Assembly: GCA_028289645.1 (NCBI GenBank)
Contig: JANQOK010000023.1
Coordinates: 434,001-498,000 of the forward strand
Source: Anderseniella sp.
GTDB taxonomy: Bacteria; Pseudomonadota; Alphaproteobacteria; Rhizobiales; Aestuariivirgaceae
Length of the DNA: 64,000 nucleotides
Reading direction: 5' to 3'
The translations under genes and the position numbers were made by a program. Below the pieces are notes generated by a model. That model was not told where the DNA came from. It made no database searches and saw nothing but the letters and a program-made list of their open reading frames with translations. Positions 54,999-64,000 of this stretch are shown piece by piece (position 1 is the stretch's first letter; every line of letters begins with the position of its first letter).

Positions 54999-57900
54999 TC
55001 AGGCAAAATAGTCCTGCAGTGGCTTTACCGACAAATCACCGTGTTTGACCGCGGCGATCGCCTCGACGCCTGCCATGGCCGCCGGCAATGTTGTGTAGTA
55101 GGGGATCTTGGCCATCAGTGCGGCGCGTCTGATCGACTTTGAGTCAGCCAGCGCGCTTTGGCCTTCCGTGGTGTTGAACACCAGCTGCACCTCGCCGTTC
55201 GCCATGGCATCGACAATGTGCGGGCGGCCTTCCAGCACCTTGTTGACGCGCAGGGCCGCGACCCCCTTGTCGACCAGGTAGCGCTGCGTGCCGCCAGTGG
55301 CGACGATCTTGAAGCCCAGTTCGGCGAGCTTGCGGGCCGCCGGCAGAACACGTGCCTTGTCCTGGTCACGTACCGAAATAAAGGCAGTGCCATCGACCGG
55401 CACCTTGGCGCCGACACCGAGCTGCGCCTTGGCAAATGCCATGGCGAAATCCGTATCAAGGCCCATGACTTCTCCGGTTGAGCGCATTTCCGGACCAAGC
55501 ACCGTGTCGACACCGGGGAAGCGGGCAAACGGAAACACGGCTTCCTTGACGCCGATATGTTTGAGCTTCCGGTTCTTCAGCCGGAATGAGGCAAGCGTTT
55601 CCCCTGCCATGATGCGCGACGCGATCTTGGCAATCGAGTGACCGACGACCTTGGCCACAAACGGCACGGTTCGCGATGCGCGCGGGTTGACTTCAAGTAC
55701 ATAAATCTCGCCGTCCTTGATGGCAAACTGCACGTTCATCAGGCCTACAACACCGAGCGCCTTTGCGAGCACGGCGGACTGCCGCTCAAGCTCATCTATA
55801 ATGGCTTTCTTCAGCGAGTGGGGCGGCAGCGAACAGGCACTGTCGCCAGAGTGCACGCCGGCTTCTTCAATGTGCTGCATCACGCCTGCAATGAACACAT
55901 CCTGACCATCGCACAGGGCGTCCACGTCCACCTCAATGGCATTGGACAGGTAGCTGTCGATGAGCACAGGAGACGAACCGGACACTACAACGGCTTCGTT
56001 GATGTAGCGTTTGAGCCCTTCAGTGTCGCGGACAATTTCCATGGCGCGACCGCCGAGCACGTAAGATGGCCGGATGACCACCGGGTAACCGATTTTTTCA
56101 GCGATCTTGACAGCTTCGGATCCTGACTTGGCAATCCCGTTGCTCGGCTGGCGTACCTTGACGTTGTCGAGCAGGTTGGCAAACCGGTCACGGTCCTCTG
56201 CCAGGTCAATGGCGTCCGGCGAGGTGCCGAGAATGGGAATGCCGGCCTTTTCGATGGCATCAGCCAGTTTGAGTGGTGTCTGTCCGCCAAACTGAACAAT
56301 CACGCCGCGCAGTTCGCCGGACTGCTGTTCCGCCAGCAAAACCTCCAGCACGTCTTCCTCGGTCAACGGCTCGAAGTACAGACGGTCGGACGTGTCGTAG
56401 TCGGTCGACACCGTCTCTGGATTGCAGTTTATCATGATGGTTTCGTACCCGGCATCGGAAAGAGCGAATGCCGCGTGACAGCAGCAATAGTCGAACTCGA
56501 TGCCCTGGCCGATGCGATTGGGACCGCCACCCAGGATGGCAATCTTCCGGGCATCGGAAACCTGTGCCTCATTGCCGTCATTGCCGGGCAGGCCGACTTC
56601 ATAGGTTGAATACATATAGGCCGTTGGTGAGGCGAACTCGGCAGCGCAGGTGTCGATGCGCTTGTAAACCGGAATCACCTTGAGCTTGTGGCGGGCCTTG
56701 CGGACCTTGGCCTCGGTCGTGCCGGTAAGGTGAGCCAGGCGTGCATCGGAGAATCCCATGGCCTTGAGCATGCGGAAATTGGCAGCGTCGCCGGGCAGGC
56801 CGTGTTCACGCACGCGCCGCTCGGTATGTATTATCGCCGACAATTGCTCAATGAACCACGGATCGTATTTCGACGACTCAAACACCTGTTCGTTGGTGGC
56901 GCCGCGGCGCATGCACTCGGCGACCTTGAGCAACCTGTCAGGCGTCGGTTGCGACATGGCGCGGCGGAACACGTTCTTGTCCTCATCCTTGCCATGGCCT
57001 TCCAGTTCAATTTCGTCGAGGCCGTCCAGCCCGGTTTCCAGTCCCCGAAGCGCCTTTTGCAGCGACTCGGCAAACGTACGGCCGATAGCCATGACCTCAC
57101 CGACCGATTTCATGGCTGTGGTGAGGTTTGGCCTGGAGCCGGGAAATTTCTCAAAAGCAAACCGCGGGATCTTGGTCACCACGTAATCGATCGATGGTTC
57201 GAACGAGGCCGGGGTGGCGCCGCCGGTGATGTCGTTGTCCAGTTCGTCCAGCGTGTATCCGATGGCCAGGCGGGCGGCGACCTTGGCAATGGGAAAGCCG
57301 GTTGCCTTGGAGGCCAGTGCGGATGAACGCGAAACCCGCGGGTTCATTTCAATTACGATGAGACGGCCGTTTTCCGGGTTGACGGCGAACTGCACGTTTG
57401 ACCCGCCGGTTTCCACGCCGATCTCACGCAGCACTGCAATGGACGCGTTGCGCATCACCTGGTATTCCTTGTCGGTCAGCGTCAGAGCTGGCGCGACCGT
57501 GATGGAATCTCCGGTGTGCACGCCCATCGGGTCGAGATTCTCGATGGAACAGATGATGATGCAGTTGTCATCACGGTCGCGAACGACCTCCATCTCAAAC
57601 TCTTTCCAGCCCAGTACCGATTCTTCCACCAGCACCTCGGAGGTCGGAGAGGCTTCGACGCCGCTGAGGACAATGTCGTACAGTTCTTCAAGCGTGTAGG
57701 CGATGCCGCCGCCGGTGCCGCCGAGCGTGAAAGACGGGCGAATGATCGCCGGCAGGCCGGTGAGCTTGTAGGCTTCAAAAGCCTGCTGCTGCGCCGTAAG
57801 GCGTTGCTCCTCGCGGCGTTCAAACTCGGTTTTCGCCCATTCCGTCTTGAATGCAGCGACCGCGTCTGAACCTTTGTCGGCAGCTTGGGCGAGGCCCTGT

Positions 57901-58406
57901 TCATAATCCCGGGCGAAGCGCTGTTTCAGGTCTGACGTATTGACGAAGGCGGACCGTGGCGTCTCCAGCCCGATTTTCTTCATGGCGGTCCGGAACAGGT
58001 CGCGATCTTCAGCCTTGTCGATGGCCTCGGCGCGCGCGCCGATCATTTCCACATGCCACTTGTCGAGAACGCCGCGCTTGTTCAGCGTAAGGGCAGTGTT
58101 GAGGGCGGTCTGGCCTCCCATCGTGGGCAGCAGGACCAGCTTGTCATCGGGGCGTTCGGTGCGCTCTTTCTCGATAATCTTCTCGACGACTTCCGGGGTG
58201 ATAGGTTCAATATATGTCGCGTGCGCAAGATCCGGATCTGTCATGATGGTGGCCGGATTGGAATTGACCAGCACAATGCGATAACCCTCAGCCTTCAATG
58301 CCTTACATGCCTGGGTGCCAGAGTAGTCAAACTCGCAGGCCTGGCCGATAACTATCGGCCCCGCGCCGATAATCAGGACCGTGTCGATATCTTCACGTTT
58401 GGGCAT
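54999..58406 (-). CDS. carB: Carbamoyl-phosphate synthase large subunit
   Basis: Makes carbamoyl phosphate from bicarbonate, ATP and ammonia for pyrimidine and arginine synthesis. The 1135-residue protein has two ATP-grasp halves: the N-terminal one begins [21 protein letters not shown], the second [22 protein letters not shown]. The C-terminal allosteric MGS domain starts near [15 protein letters not shown]. It is about 60 residues longer than the E. coli enzyme because of a helical insert around residues 150-200, as in other alphaproteobacteria. The start is the ATG at 58406. The small subunit carA is not in the window. Confidence 0.97.
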   Translation of the reverse strand: MPKREDIDTVLIIGAGPIVIGQACEFDYSGTQACKALKAEGYRIVLVNSNPATIMTDPDLAHATYIEPITPEVVEKIIEKERTERPDDKLVLLPTMGGQTALNTALTLNKRGVLDKWHVEMIGARAEAIDKAEDRDLFRTAMKKIGLETPRSAFVNTSDLKQRFARDYEQGLAQAADKGSDAVAAFKTEWAKTEFERREEQRLTAQQQAFEAYKLTGLPAIIRPSFTLGGTGGGIAYTLEELYDIVLSGVEASPTSEVLVEESVLGWKEFEMEVVRDRDDNCIIICSIENLDPMGVHTGDSITVAPALTLTDKEYQVMRNASIAVLREIGVETGGSNVQFAVNPENGRLIVIEMNPRVSRSSALASKATGFPIAKVAARLAIGYTLDELDNDITGGATPASFEPSIDYVVTKIPRFAFEKFPGSRPNLTTAMKSVGEVMAIGRTFAESLQKALRGLETGLDGLDEIELEGHGKDEDKNVFRRAMSQPTPDRLLKVAECMRRGATNEQVFESSKYDPWFIEQLSAIIHTERRVREHGLPGDAANFRMLKAMGFSDARLAHLTGTTEAKVRKARHKLKVIPVYKRIDTCAAEFASPTAYMYSTYEVGLPGNDGNEAQVSDARKIAILGGGPNRIGQGIEFDYCCCHAAFALSDAGYETIMINCNPETVSTDYDTSDRLYFEPLTEEDVLEVLLAEQQSGELRGVIVQFGGQTPLKLADAIEKAGIPILGTSPDAIDLAEDRDRFANLLDNVKVRQPSNGIAKSGSEAVKIAEKIGYPVVIRPSYVLGGRAMEIVRDTEGLKRYINEAVVVSGSSPVLIDSYLSNAIEVDVDALCDGQDVFIAGVMQHIEEAGVHSGDSACSLPPHSLKKAIIDELERQSAVLAKALGVVGLMNVQFAIKDGEIYVLEVNPRASRTVPFVAKVVGHSIAKIASRIMAGETLASFRLKNRKLKHIGVKEAVFPFARFPGVDTVLGPEMRSTGEVMGLDTDFAMAFAKAQLGVGAKVPVDGTAFISVRDQDKARVLPAARKLAELGFKIVATGGTQRYLVDKGVAALRVNKVLEGRPHIVDAMANGEVQLVFNTTEGQSALADSKSIRRAALMAKIPYYTTLPAAMAGVEAIAAVKHGDLSVKPLQDYFA

Positions 58407-58601
58407 GAGCGCTCTTTTTTTGCAGGTGCGGCCCAAGCCGTCGGATGGGCGGGCGCAAATTCTGTGTGGGTTACACCATCAATCCGTCAGGTGCAAAGGC
58501 CAAGCTGTCGCGCAAGGCGATTTGTTGCGCTCGATCCACAGTTTGCGGGTGAATTGCACGAATTTTGCGCAGATTCACAGGGGAGAACGGGCGTTTTGCT
58601 G

Positions 58602-59261
58602 CTACTTGCCGGGAATCAGCGCTTCAAAGCCAGCAGAGTGCGCCGTTCGCTTGGTAATCAGCGCGCCGCCTGTCGCCTCGATCTCATTGCGTGAGTGCAT
58701 GATAAGTTTCAGGGTTTTCATGGACAGGCTGAACGGTCCCGATACAGTGAGGCGGGCCGAGCTGTCTTCAGATCCGGTGAAGATCTCCACATTCAGGTCA
58801 TCGCCGTCTTCACCGGCATCAGCGAACACCTGCTGTGTCAGCGCGGCTATTGCCGATAGTGCATCTTCGCAACCGGCTGCGACGAACGGACCCCGCTCGG
58901 GAAAATCACAACGCGCTGTTATCCACTCCGGCCAGTCGAAACCGTCAAGTGTGTCCAGTAGGAAAGCCGACAGATCGTTAGACTCATCGGCATCAGCATC
59001 TGCATCAGGTTCGACACCGGTTTCGGACTCCGGCGCGGTGACGCCTAAGTCAGCCGTGGTCCGGACGGTTTGCTGGTGTTCAAAGGCATCACGCGTGTCG
59101 CGCATCAATGCTCCGATAACAGCAGATGAACGCTGCTCGACGTGCTCCGGCAATGGTTGCCTGGTCGCGTCAGATGCGGCGGTCGGCGATTGCCGGCCCG
59201 ATGCGATACGGTCGCGCAGGAGCTTAGAAAGCAATGAGGTGTCAGGTGTGCCTGCGCTCAT
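58602..59261 (-). CDS. Hypothetical protein, no recognised family
   Basis: A 219-residue cytoplasmic protein. The first half is polar and probably disordered, with an acidic run (ESETGVEPDADADADESND) around residues 77-95. The second half (from LSAFLLDTLDGFDWPEWITA) looks globular, with alternating helices and strands and SGPFSLSMKTLKLIMHSRNEIEA. It has no signal peptide or membrane segment. It stands alone between carB and the TupA-like gene. No function is suggested. Confidence 0.65.
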   Translation of the reverse strand: MSAGTPDTSLLSKLLRDRIASGRQSPTAASDATRQPLPEHVEQRSSAVIGALMRDTRDAFEHQQTVRTTADLGVTAPESETGVEPDADADADESNDLSAFLLDTLDGFDWPEWITARCDFPERGPFVAAGCEDALSAIAALTQQVFADAGEDGDDLNVEIFTGSEDSSARLTVSGPFSLSMKTLKLIMHSRNEIEATGGALITKRTAHSAGFEALIPGK

Positions 59262-59349
59262 GGGTCAGCAAATGTCCAGAAAAGCCATTTTGATCCGTCA
59301 ATCTGCAACATTGCCGCCGCAATGGTAAACAAAGCGTAAATCACTGGTT

Positions 59350-60303
59350 TCACCGGGGGCGCGCAGCCCGTTCCGGCAGGCGGGTCCAGTCACCCAGTTT
59401 GCGTTCCCAGTGCTCGTTAAGCCAGTTCACGTTGCCTCCGTCGGGATGCAGCGTCAGTTCGCAGAACTTCAATTCACCTTCCACGTCGAAAACATCGACC
59501 CTAAGAAATGGTTCGCCTTTCGAAAGCGCCCTGGCGAGTGCCAGCATCTCAGGCAGCGACTGTGGTTTTGGCGGTGTCGGCACGGCCGGTCTATGGGAGA
59601 TCACAGGCCTTGGCTTGTCCATTTCAATTGGATTCCAGGTCGGATCGAAAGCGAGTATGGCGCGTATGGGATAGGTCGGAACCGTTTCGAAGTACCTGAT
59701 GAAACTGGGCTCTCCGTCGAAGCAGTGAATCTTGTAGTCGGGTGGAGGAAGGGACGCATCGCCCAACCAGCGTTCCGCGAACAGCTTGCGCTCAATGTCG
59801 CGATACTGGGATTCACCGTGAACCAGGGAATGATTGCGTCGATACCAGGACACGGCAGCCTTTTTCATTCCTGCTTCGTCGGGCTGGTCTCCGGGTTTCT
59901 GAAACCAGTTCATGGATGAACCAAAATTGCCCTTCAACACGAATGCGGCGGGCAGGTTCGCTGTCTGCAGGTCTGCCGGCGTATCCCAGACTGCATAGAT
60001 ATCGTTCAGGGCTGCCGAAAAACCGGCATTCGCCACCAGTTGCCGGACGGCAAGCTTGTCCGCGAAAACGCTGTGGATTTTCCGTCGGTCATAAAGCTTC
60101 AGCCAATGCAGCTTGTCAGCAAACAGTTTCGGATTGTCGAGGTTCAGTTCGCGTCCCATTGCCGCGCGGAACCTGCTGTACGATACCGCGTGGTCCCAGC
60201 CCATAAGGGGATGACGCAGCCGCCACCGCAGTACAGATGGATTGAGCCCGGACACAGCTGACCTGACCATCCGCAAGGGATGTCTGTACCTGTCTGATAC
60301 CAT
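59350..60303 (-). CDS. TupA-like ATP-grasp protein, second copy
   Basis: About 317 residues of the same family as 18657-19625. Shared blocks are NPKLFADKLHWLKLYDRR, FADKLAVRQLVANAG, AFVLKGNFGSSMNWFQK, LFAERWLGDA, DYKIHCFDGEPSFIRYFE and, at the end, VDVFDVEGELKFCELTLHPDGG, in which the metal-binding acids of an ATP-grasp site lie. The start is uncertain: I take the ATG at 60303, but ATG 60270 or GTG 60384 are possible and no ribosome site decides. A role in making a polysaccharide-linked or cell-surface amide is plausible. Confidence 0.8.
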   Translation of the reverse strand: MVSDRYRHPLRMVRSAVSGLNPSVLRWRLRHPLMGWDHAVSYSRFRAAMGRELNLDNPKLFADKLHWLKLYDRRKIHSVFADKLAVRQLVANAGFSAALNDIYAVWDTPADLQTANLPAAFVLKGNFGSSMNWFQKPGDQPDEAGMKKAAVSWYRRNHSLVHGESQYRDIERKLFAERWLGDASLPPPDYKIHCFDGEPSFIRYFETVPTYPIRAILAFDPTWNPIEMDKPRPVISHRPAVPTPPKPQSLPEMLALARALSKGEPFLRVDVFDVEGELKFCELTLHPDGGNVNWLNEHWERKLGDWTRLPERAARPR

Positions 60304-60408
60304 GCCAGCTATTCTAGCATGCGGTGCGCTTGCGATACCTGACAAATGGCAGATCGCAGACAATCGCCGGTTGTGCCAACGCACGCCGGCGACTGAAAAC
60401 TCAGCCTG

Positions 60409-60750
60409 TCACATGCATTTTATCTGCCGGAAGGTGATGCAGTTGCCGGATTTGCAGAGATTTCCGGTGTCGACAAAGCGCAGCTCTGTGCCTTGGGCCG
60501 GCGACCGCCGTGAAAAGCTGAGCGCCTGCGTATAGCCATTGCGCTGACACCAGGCCGTTGCCGCCGGTTTACCGCAGCCTCGTTCGCCCTCCAGGCAGAA
60601 CGCAACAGGCTGGCCGAGATAGTCAGGCGAAAAGAATTTGCGCGCGGCTGCTTCTGCGCCAGCTGGCGCCAGCACGGACGGGGCGAATGCAGCAACTGCA
60701 ATGGCAAGTTTGACGGTACGAGCGGTGCTGAACTTCAAGTTGGAATACAT
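60409..60750 (-). CDS. Exported Cys-containing protein, unknown
   Basis: A 113-residue protein with a signal peptide (from MYSNLKFSTARTVKLAIAVAAF, ending near AEAAA). The mature part has six cysteines, in pairs AFCLEGERGCG, AWCQRNGY, and NLCKSGNC with a final KCM, consistent with three disulfides. The ATG at 60750 is chosen since an earlier start would place a polar leader before the signal. It is divergent from the L,D-transpeptidase gene at 60958. No family is recognised. Confidence 0.72.
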   Translation of the reverse strand: MYSNLKFSTARTVKLAIAVAAFAPSVLAPAGAEAAARKFFSPDYLGQPVAFCLEGERGCGKPAATAWCQRNGYTQALSFSRRSPAQGTELRFVDTGNLCKSGNCITFRQIKCM

Positions 60751-60957
60751 GGCCGGATTTGATCCTGATTCTTGATTTCTGTCTTGGTGCGGTTCGTGTT
60801 TCGGTGTGTCTTTTGTGCCACAGTCTGGCAAAATCTCGCCTGAATGGTGTGTTCAGGTGCCGTTAATGCGGTATCAAGTCTTGACGTTGGGTAGAATGTA
60901 GAGTGATTGTTGCGCCGAAGATGTGCGTTTAATCACACAGCGGCAGAGGAGTGGACG

Positions 60958-61545
60958 ATGCAGGCGAAGACTATTGTTTCAGCAGTGGCCATTGTTGCAG
61001 CGGCGGTTTCGATCAACACCGGTGCGGCAATTGCGGAGAGCCAGACCGGTTCTGTTTACAATAATGTCAGGTACAATTTTGGATCCAATACCTGGAAAAT
61101 GGACTCCAAGTATCTGCCTGCGGAAGTGTCCTACAGCAGCAAGGAAAAGCCGGGCACAATCATTATCAACACCCGCAAGAAATACCTGTACGTGGTGCAG
61201 GAAGGCGGCAAGGCCAAGCGGTTCGGCATAGGTGTTGGCCGGCGCGGCTTCCGCTGGAGAGGAGAAGAAAAGGTATCGCGCAAGGCTGAGTGGCCGGCCT
61301 GGCATCCGCCGGCGGAAATGCGGGAACGCGAGCCGCACCTGCCGGAGCGCATGGAAGGCGGTGAAGACAATCCGCTTGGCGCACGCGCGCTTTACCTGGG
61401 CAACACACTGTATCGCATTCACGGCACGCACCAGCCCTGGACGATCGGCGAATCGGTGTCATCCGGCTGTATCCGGTTGCGCAATGAAGACGTGATCGCC
61501 CTGTATGACATGATAGACATCGGCGCCAAGGTGATCGTGGACTAA
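60958..61545 (+). CDS. L,D-transpeptidase (YkuD domain), second copy
   Basis: Periplasmic peptidoglycan cross-linking enzyme of 195 residues, with a conventional signal peptide (MQAKTIVSAVAIVAAAVSINTGAAIA). The YkuD domain shows [41 protein letters not shown], His155 in YRIHGTH and the catalytic Cys171 in SVSSGCIRLRN. It is closely related in motif order to the enzyme at 42095-42904 but lacks its Pro-rich linker. The ATG follows an aggag site at eight bases. A strong terminator follows. Confidence 0.94.
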   Translation: MQAKTIVSAVAIVAAAVSINTGAAIAESQTGSVYNNVRYNFGSNTWKMDSKYLPAEVSYSSKEKPGTIIINTRKKYLYVVQEGGKAKRFGIGVGRRGFRWRGEEKVSRKAEWPAWHPPAEMREREPHLPERMEGGEDNPLGARALYLGNTLYRIHGTHQPWTIGESVSSGCIRLRNEDVIALYDMIDIGAKVIVD

Positions 61546-61578
61546 GCAGTCTTCCCTACAAGCCCGAAGCACCAAAAA

Positions 61579-61610
61579 AGGGCCCCGTCGCATTTTGTGC
61601 GCGGGGCCCT
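61579..61610 (+). terminator. Terminator hairpin after the L,D-transpeptidase gene
   Basis: A 9-bp perfect stem (agggccccg / cggggccct) around a loop with an internal cgca/tgcg pairing lies 33 bp past the stop. It is preceded by six A and followed by a T-run broken by cgag, so it could act in both directions. Confidence 0.82.
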
Positions 61611-61809
61611 TCGAGTTTTGACAGTCCGTCCCGGTTTGCAGGGGAGATCCTCTAGGGGTCGAGAGGATTGGGGCAGGCTGCCAGTCTCTTACTCTCTGAT
61701 ATAGTGAGCGTCAGAGACGAATCCAAGTCAGGGACCGGGCACACGCCAAACATGCATGGCGAGAGGGGCGGATGGGTCATGCGGAGCTCGTCGTGACCCG
61801 GTTCCCTGA

Positions 61810-61837
61810 CACTGTCCAGGGGCTGCCCCGGACAGTG
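61810..61837 (-). terminator. Hairpin downstream of a small exported-protein gene
   Basis: cactgtcc-a-gggg-ctg-cccc-ggacagtg forms a 12-bp stem with one bulged A. It lies 27 bp beyond the stop of the small minus-strand gene 61865-62068. There is no T-run, so termination is only suggested. Apart from this and the terminator above, the 319-bp gap 61546-61864 holds no gene I can support. Confidence 0.5.
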
Positions 61838-61864
61838 GTTCTTCAAACTTGTCAATCTGTTGCG

Positions 61865-62068
61865 TCAAATCTCCTGGCACTTGCGAATGTCACACGGGTC
61901 TACACTCATCATGCCGCGGATCGGCCAGTTGGGATTGGTCTTGTAAATTACCGTGACGTTGGTCTCGTTGGTTTCAAGGTGTTGCGTTGCGGGTGCTGCC
62001 ATGGATGAGAAGGCTGCGAAAACGGTGAGCGCGCCTGCCATGCCTGCTGCTGTCATTGTCTTTGTCAT
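61865..62068 (-). CDS. Small exported protein, unknown
   Basis: A 67-residue protein with a clear signal peptide (MTKTMTAAGMAGALTVFAAF, cleavage near MAA). The mature part of about 40 residues has ETNVTVIYKTNPNWPIRG and ends in DPCDIRKCQEI with two cysteines. The start ATG follows a strong agggaggaa site at three to five bases, which supports a real gene despite the size. It is divergent from modA. No family is recognised. Confidence 0.65.
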   Translation of the reverse strand: MTKTMTAAGMAGALTVFAAFSSMAAPATQHLETNETNVTVIYKTNPNWPIRGMMSVDPCDIRKCQEI

Positions 62069-62280
62069 GTCTTCCTCCCTTTTCGTTTCGGCGCTTGAGG
62101 GGTGCCGGAGGTCGTCTGATGAAGATCACATTAGTCGGGCGGTGCCGAATGTTGGCTGAACGGGCCGTTCATCTGCCGTTCAGGAATCTGACATATGAAA
62201 AATTGGCCGAATTTCGGGATTTTTTGCGATTCAAAGTGAAATCTTGAATACTTTGCCGGTTTCTGGTGTATGCACTGTTC

Positions 62281-63054
62281 ATGAAAAAATTCGTGCTCAA
62301 CTGGCTTGTCGCCAGCATGATTTTCGCGGCGCTGCCCGGGCTGCCGGCCAAAGCGGATGAGGTAGTCGTTGCGGTTGCGACGAATTTTCTGCTGCCTGCC
62401 CGCAAAATCGCGGCTGATTTTGAGGAAAGCACCGGCCATTCGGTTGTCCTGGTGGCTGGGGCAACTGGCAAACTGGCGACACAGATATTGGCCGGCGCAC
62501 CGTTTGATGTCTTTCTGGCGGCAGATCAGGCGCGGCCAGAACTGCTGGTTGAAAGACAGGTGGCAGTGCCGGGCAGCCGGTTCACCTATGCTGCCGGTGC
62601 ACTGGTGTTGTGGTCGCGCGATTCTTTGCCGTTGACGGGAACTGGTGTTCAAACGCTGGATACGCTCCAGGTTTCGCGGCTTGCCATGGCCAATCCGAAA
62701 CTGGCGCCATACGGCCTTGCCGCACAGCAGGCACTTGATCGGCTGGGCTTCCTGACAGGCCTGTCCGGCCGCATCGTCTACGGCGAGAACATCGGCCAGA
62801 CATTTGCAATGGCTGCATCTGGCAACGTGACGGTCGGACTGGTTGCGAAGTCGCAGGTTTCAGGCTTGCCGGACGATCAACAGGGGCACTGGATCGATAT
62901 TCCCGAAACTCTGCACGAGCCGATACTGCAGGACGCGGTGCTCATCATGCGTGCCGACGGAAATGCCGCAGCCCGCATGTTCATGGATTTCCTGAAGTCG
63001 GATAAGGTGGCCGGCATTGTCAATCGGTTCGGCTACGGAGCGGGTCGCCCATGA
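62281..63054 (+). CDS. modA: Molybdate ABC transporter substrate-binding protein
   Basis: Periplasmic binding protein for molybdate (and tungstate), 257 residues. A signal peptide (MKKFVLNWLVASMIFAALPG) precedes VVVAVATNFLLPARKIAADFE, the start of the ModA fold. Oxyanion-binding residues are in ATNFL, VAGATGKLATQI and AVATGENIGQ-like (VYGENIGQTFAM) segments. I use the ATG at 62281; the frame is open five codons earlier but lacks support. It overlaps modB by four bases, giving a modABC operon. Molybdate would supply enzymes such as MsrP. Confidence 0.95.
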   Translation: MKKFVLNWLVASMIFAALPGLPAKADEVVVAVATNFLLPARKIAADFEESTGHSVVLVAGATGKLATQILAGAPFDVFLAADQARPELLVERQVAVPGSRFTYAAGALVLWSRDSLPLTGTGVQTLDTLQVSRLAMANPKLAPYGLAAQQALDRLGFLTGLSGRIVYGENIGQTFAMAASGNVTVGLVAKSQVSGLPDDQQGHWIDIPETLHEPILQDAVLIMRADGNAAARMFMDFLKSDKVAGIVNRFGYGAGRP

Positions 63055-63731
63055 CGGCTGAGGTTTTCGATGCGATATGGCTCACCGTGCAGTTGGCCAC
63101 GATCTCCGTGGTCCTGCTGCTGGTCCTTGCAACACCGGTTGCCTGGTGGTTGGCTTTCACGCGGTCGCGGCTGAAAATACCTGTAGAAGCGTTGACCACC
63201 TTGCCGCTGGTGCTGCCGCCCACCGTGCTGGGGTTTTACCTGCTGATCCTGCTTGGGCCTGCCGGCTGGCTGGGAAGCTGGTGGGTCAGCCTGACCGGTG
63301 AAACGCTGACGTTCAGTTTCACCGGGCTTGTAGTGGCATCGATGATTCACTCGCTGCCGTTTGTCGTGCAGCCGATGCGGCAGGCGTTTCAGGACATGGG
63401 CACCGGCCCGCTGGAAGATGCCGCGACGCTGGGAGCGGGACCGGTTGACCGATTCTTCAGTGTCGGTCTGCCGCAAGCCAAGCGGGGCATCGTGACGGCC
63501 TGCGTGCTGGGGTTTGCCCATGTGCTGGGAGAGTTCGGCGTCGTACTGATGGTCGGCGGCAATATTCCAGGACGCACCAAAGTGGTTTCCATCACAATAT
63601 ATGAGAGTGTCGAGACGCTTGATTATGCCACCGCGCACATGTTGTCAGCCGGGCTGTTGCTGTTGTCTTTTGCAGTCCTGGTAGGGGTTTTTGCGGTAAA
63701 CCGGTCGATCCCGGTAAGGGCGGGACAATGA
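63051..63731 (+). CDS. modB: Molybdate ABC transporter permease
   Basis: Membrane channel subunit of the molybdate importer, 226 residues with about five transmembrane helices. The ABC-permease EAA loop that contacts ModC is seen as LEDAATLGAGPVDRFFSVGLPQAKRG, and PLVLPPTVLGFYLLIL is typical of ModB. It overlaps modA and modC by four bases each, so translation of all three is coupled. Confidence 0.96.
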   Translation: MTAEVFDAIWLTVQLATISVVLLLVLATPVAWWLAFTRSRLKIPVEALTTLPLVLPPTVLGFYLLILLGPAGWLGSWWVSLTGETLTFSFTGLVVASMIHSLPFVVQPMRQAFQDMGTGPLEDAATLGAGPVDRFFSVGLPQAKRGIVTACVLGFAHVLGEFGVVLMVGGNIPGRTKVVSITIYESVETLDYATAHMLSAGLLLLSFAVLVGVFAVNRSIPVRAGQ

Positions 63732-64000
63732 GCGGAGGGCGGCTTGAGCTGGATTTCCGCCTGGTACGCGGGCGCTTCGATCTGGCAATATCGGAATCCC
63801 TGGCGCTTGATGGCGTGACGGTGCTGTTCGGGCCGAACGGATCTGGCAAATCCATGACATTGCGGACGATTGCCGGGCTGGAGACGGGCGCTGAAGGCAT
63901 TGTGCGGTTTGAAGAAACCGATTGGTTGCGTTCAGACAGCAACACTTTCGTGGCCGCACATCAACGCCCGGTTGCGCATGTGTTTCAAGATGCGCGGTTG
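63728..64000 (+). CDS. modC: Molybdate ABC transporter ATP-binding protein, 3' truncated by the window
   Basis: ATPase subunit of the molybdate importer; only the first 91 residues are present. The Walker A motif GPNGSGKSMTLRTIAGLE is at about residue 34, and the Q-loop VAHVFQDARL is at the end of the window. The ABC signature, Walker B and the C-terminal molybdate-responsive domain lie beyond the edge. The start ATG overlaps the modB stop (ATGA). Confidence 0.95.
   Translation, partial: MSGGRLELDFRLVRGRFDLAISESLALDGVTVLFGPNGSGKSMTLRTIAGLETGAEGIVRFEETDWLRSDSNTFVAAHQRPVAHVFQDARL

Overview
The window is gene-dense, GC-rich bacterial chromosome. Its content points to an alphaproteobacterium, most likely of the order Hyphomicrobiales. 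The signs are a fbcF-fbcB-fbcC type cytochrome bc1 operon, a very long UvrB, an oxygen-dependent HemF, DUF992/DUF411/DUF922 proteins and an exact CtrA-type box (TTAA-N7-TTAAC). I saw no tRNA, rRNA, CRISPR array, transposase or prophage gene. The sequence opens inside the L25 ribosomal protein gene and ends inside modC.

Layout: (1) 1-4.1 kb: rplY-pth-ychF, then two MaoC-type hydratases and an SDR. (2) 4.1-9.0 kb, minus strand: a compact operon mtnP - adenine deaminase - apt - LysE exporter - mtnA - class II aldolase. Together these could salvage methylthioadenosine: adenine goes to Apt or the deaminase, and methylthioribose-1-phosphate goes via MtnA to an aldolase cleavage (the DHAP shunt). 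(3) 9.0-11.8 kb: petA-petB-petC (cytochrome bc1). (4) 12-19.6 kb: trmL, hemF, a tandem pair of MFS paralogues, an MDR oxidoreductase, a flavin reductase and a TupA-like ATP-grasp protein. (5) 19.6-24.2 kb: methyltransferases, a class III nucleotide cyclase and a large secreted SGNH hydrolase. (6) 24.2-33.4 kb: ordinary housekeeping and accessory genes (amidotransferase, cold-shock protein, MBL hydrolase, DJ-1, enolase-superfamily enzyme, dodecin, uvrB), separated by an unusual family of composite palindromic repeats. One module of that family lies in frame inside the uvrB coding sequence. (7) 33.6-42.1 kb: small exported proteins, SDR, thioesterase, Bcr/CflA transporter, then EamA - haloalkane dehalogenase - RNA methyltransferase - EamA in one tight operon. 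(8) 42-51.8 kb: envelope proteins (L,D-transpeptidase, TPR, M48 protease, Gly-rich proteins), an SAF-domain oxidoreductase with an FAD monooxygenase, aspartate aminotransferase, DUF992 and MsrP. (9) 52-64 kb: LysR, trxB, greA, carB, a second TupA-like protein, a second L,D-transpeptidase and modABC.

The two parts most worth following up are the repeat family at 24.2-33.4 kb and the MTA/adenine salvage operon. The repeat family has variable but compensating hairpins around conserved boxes, terminal inverted repeats and an in-frame copy in UvrB. All functional calls come from reading translated sequence and motifs; no database search was run.
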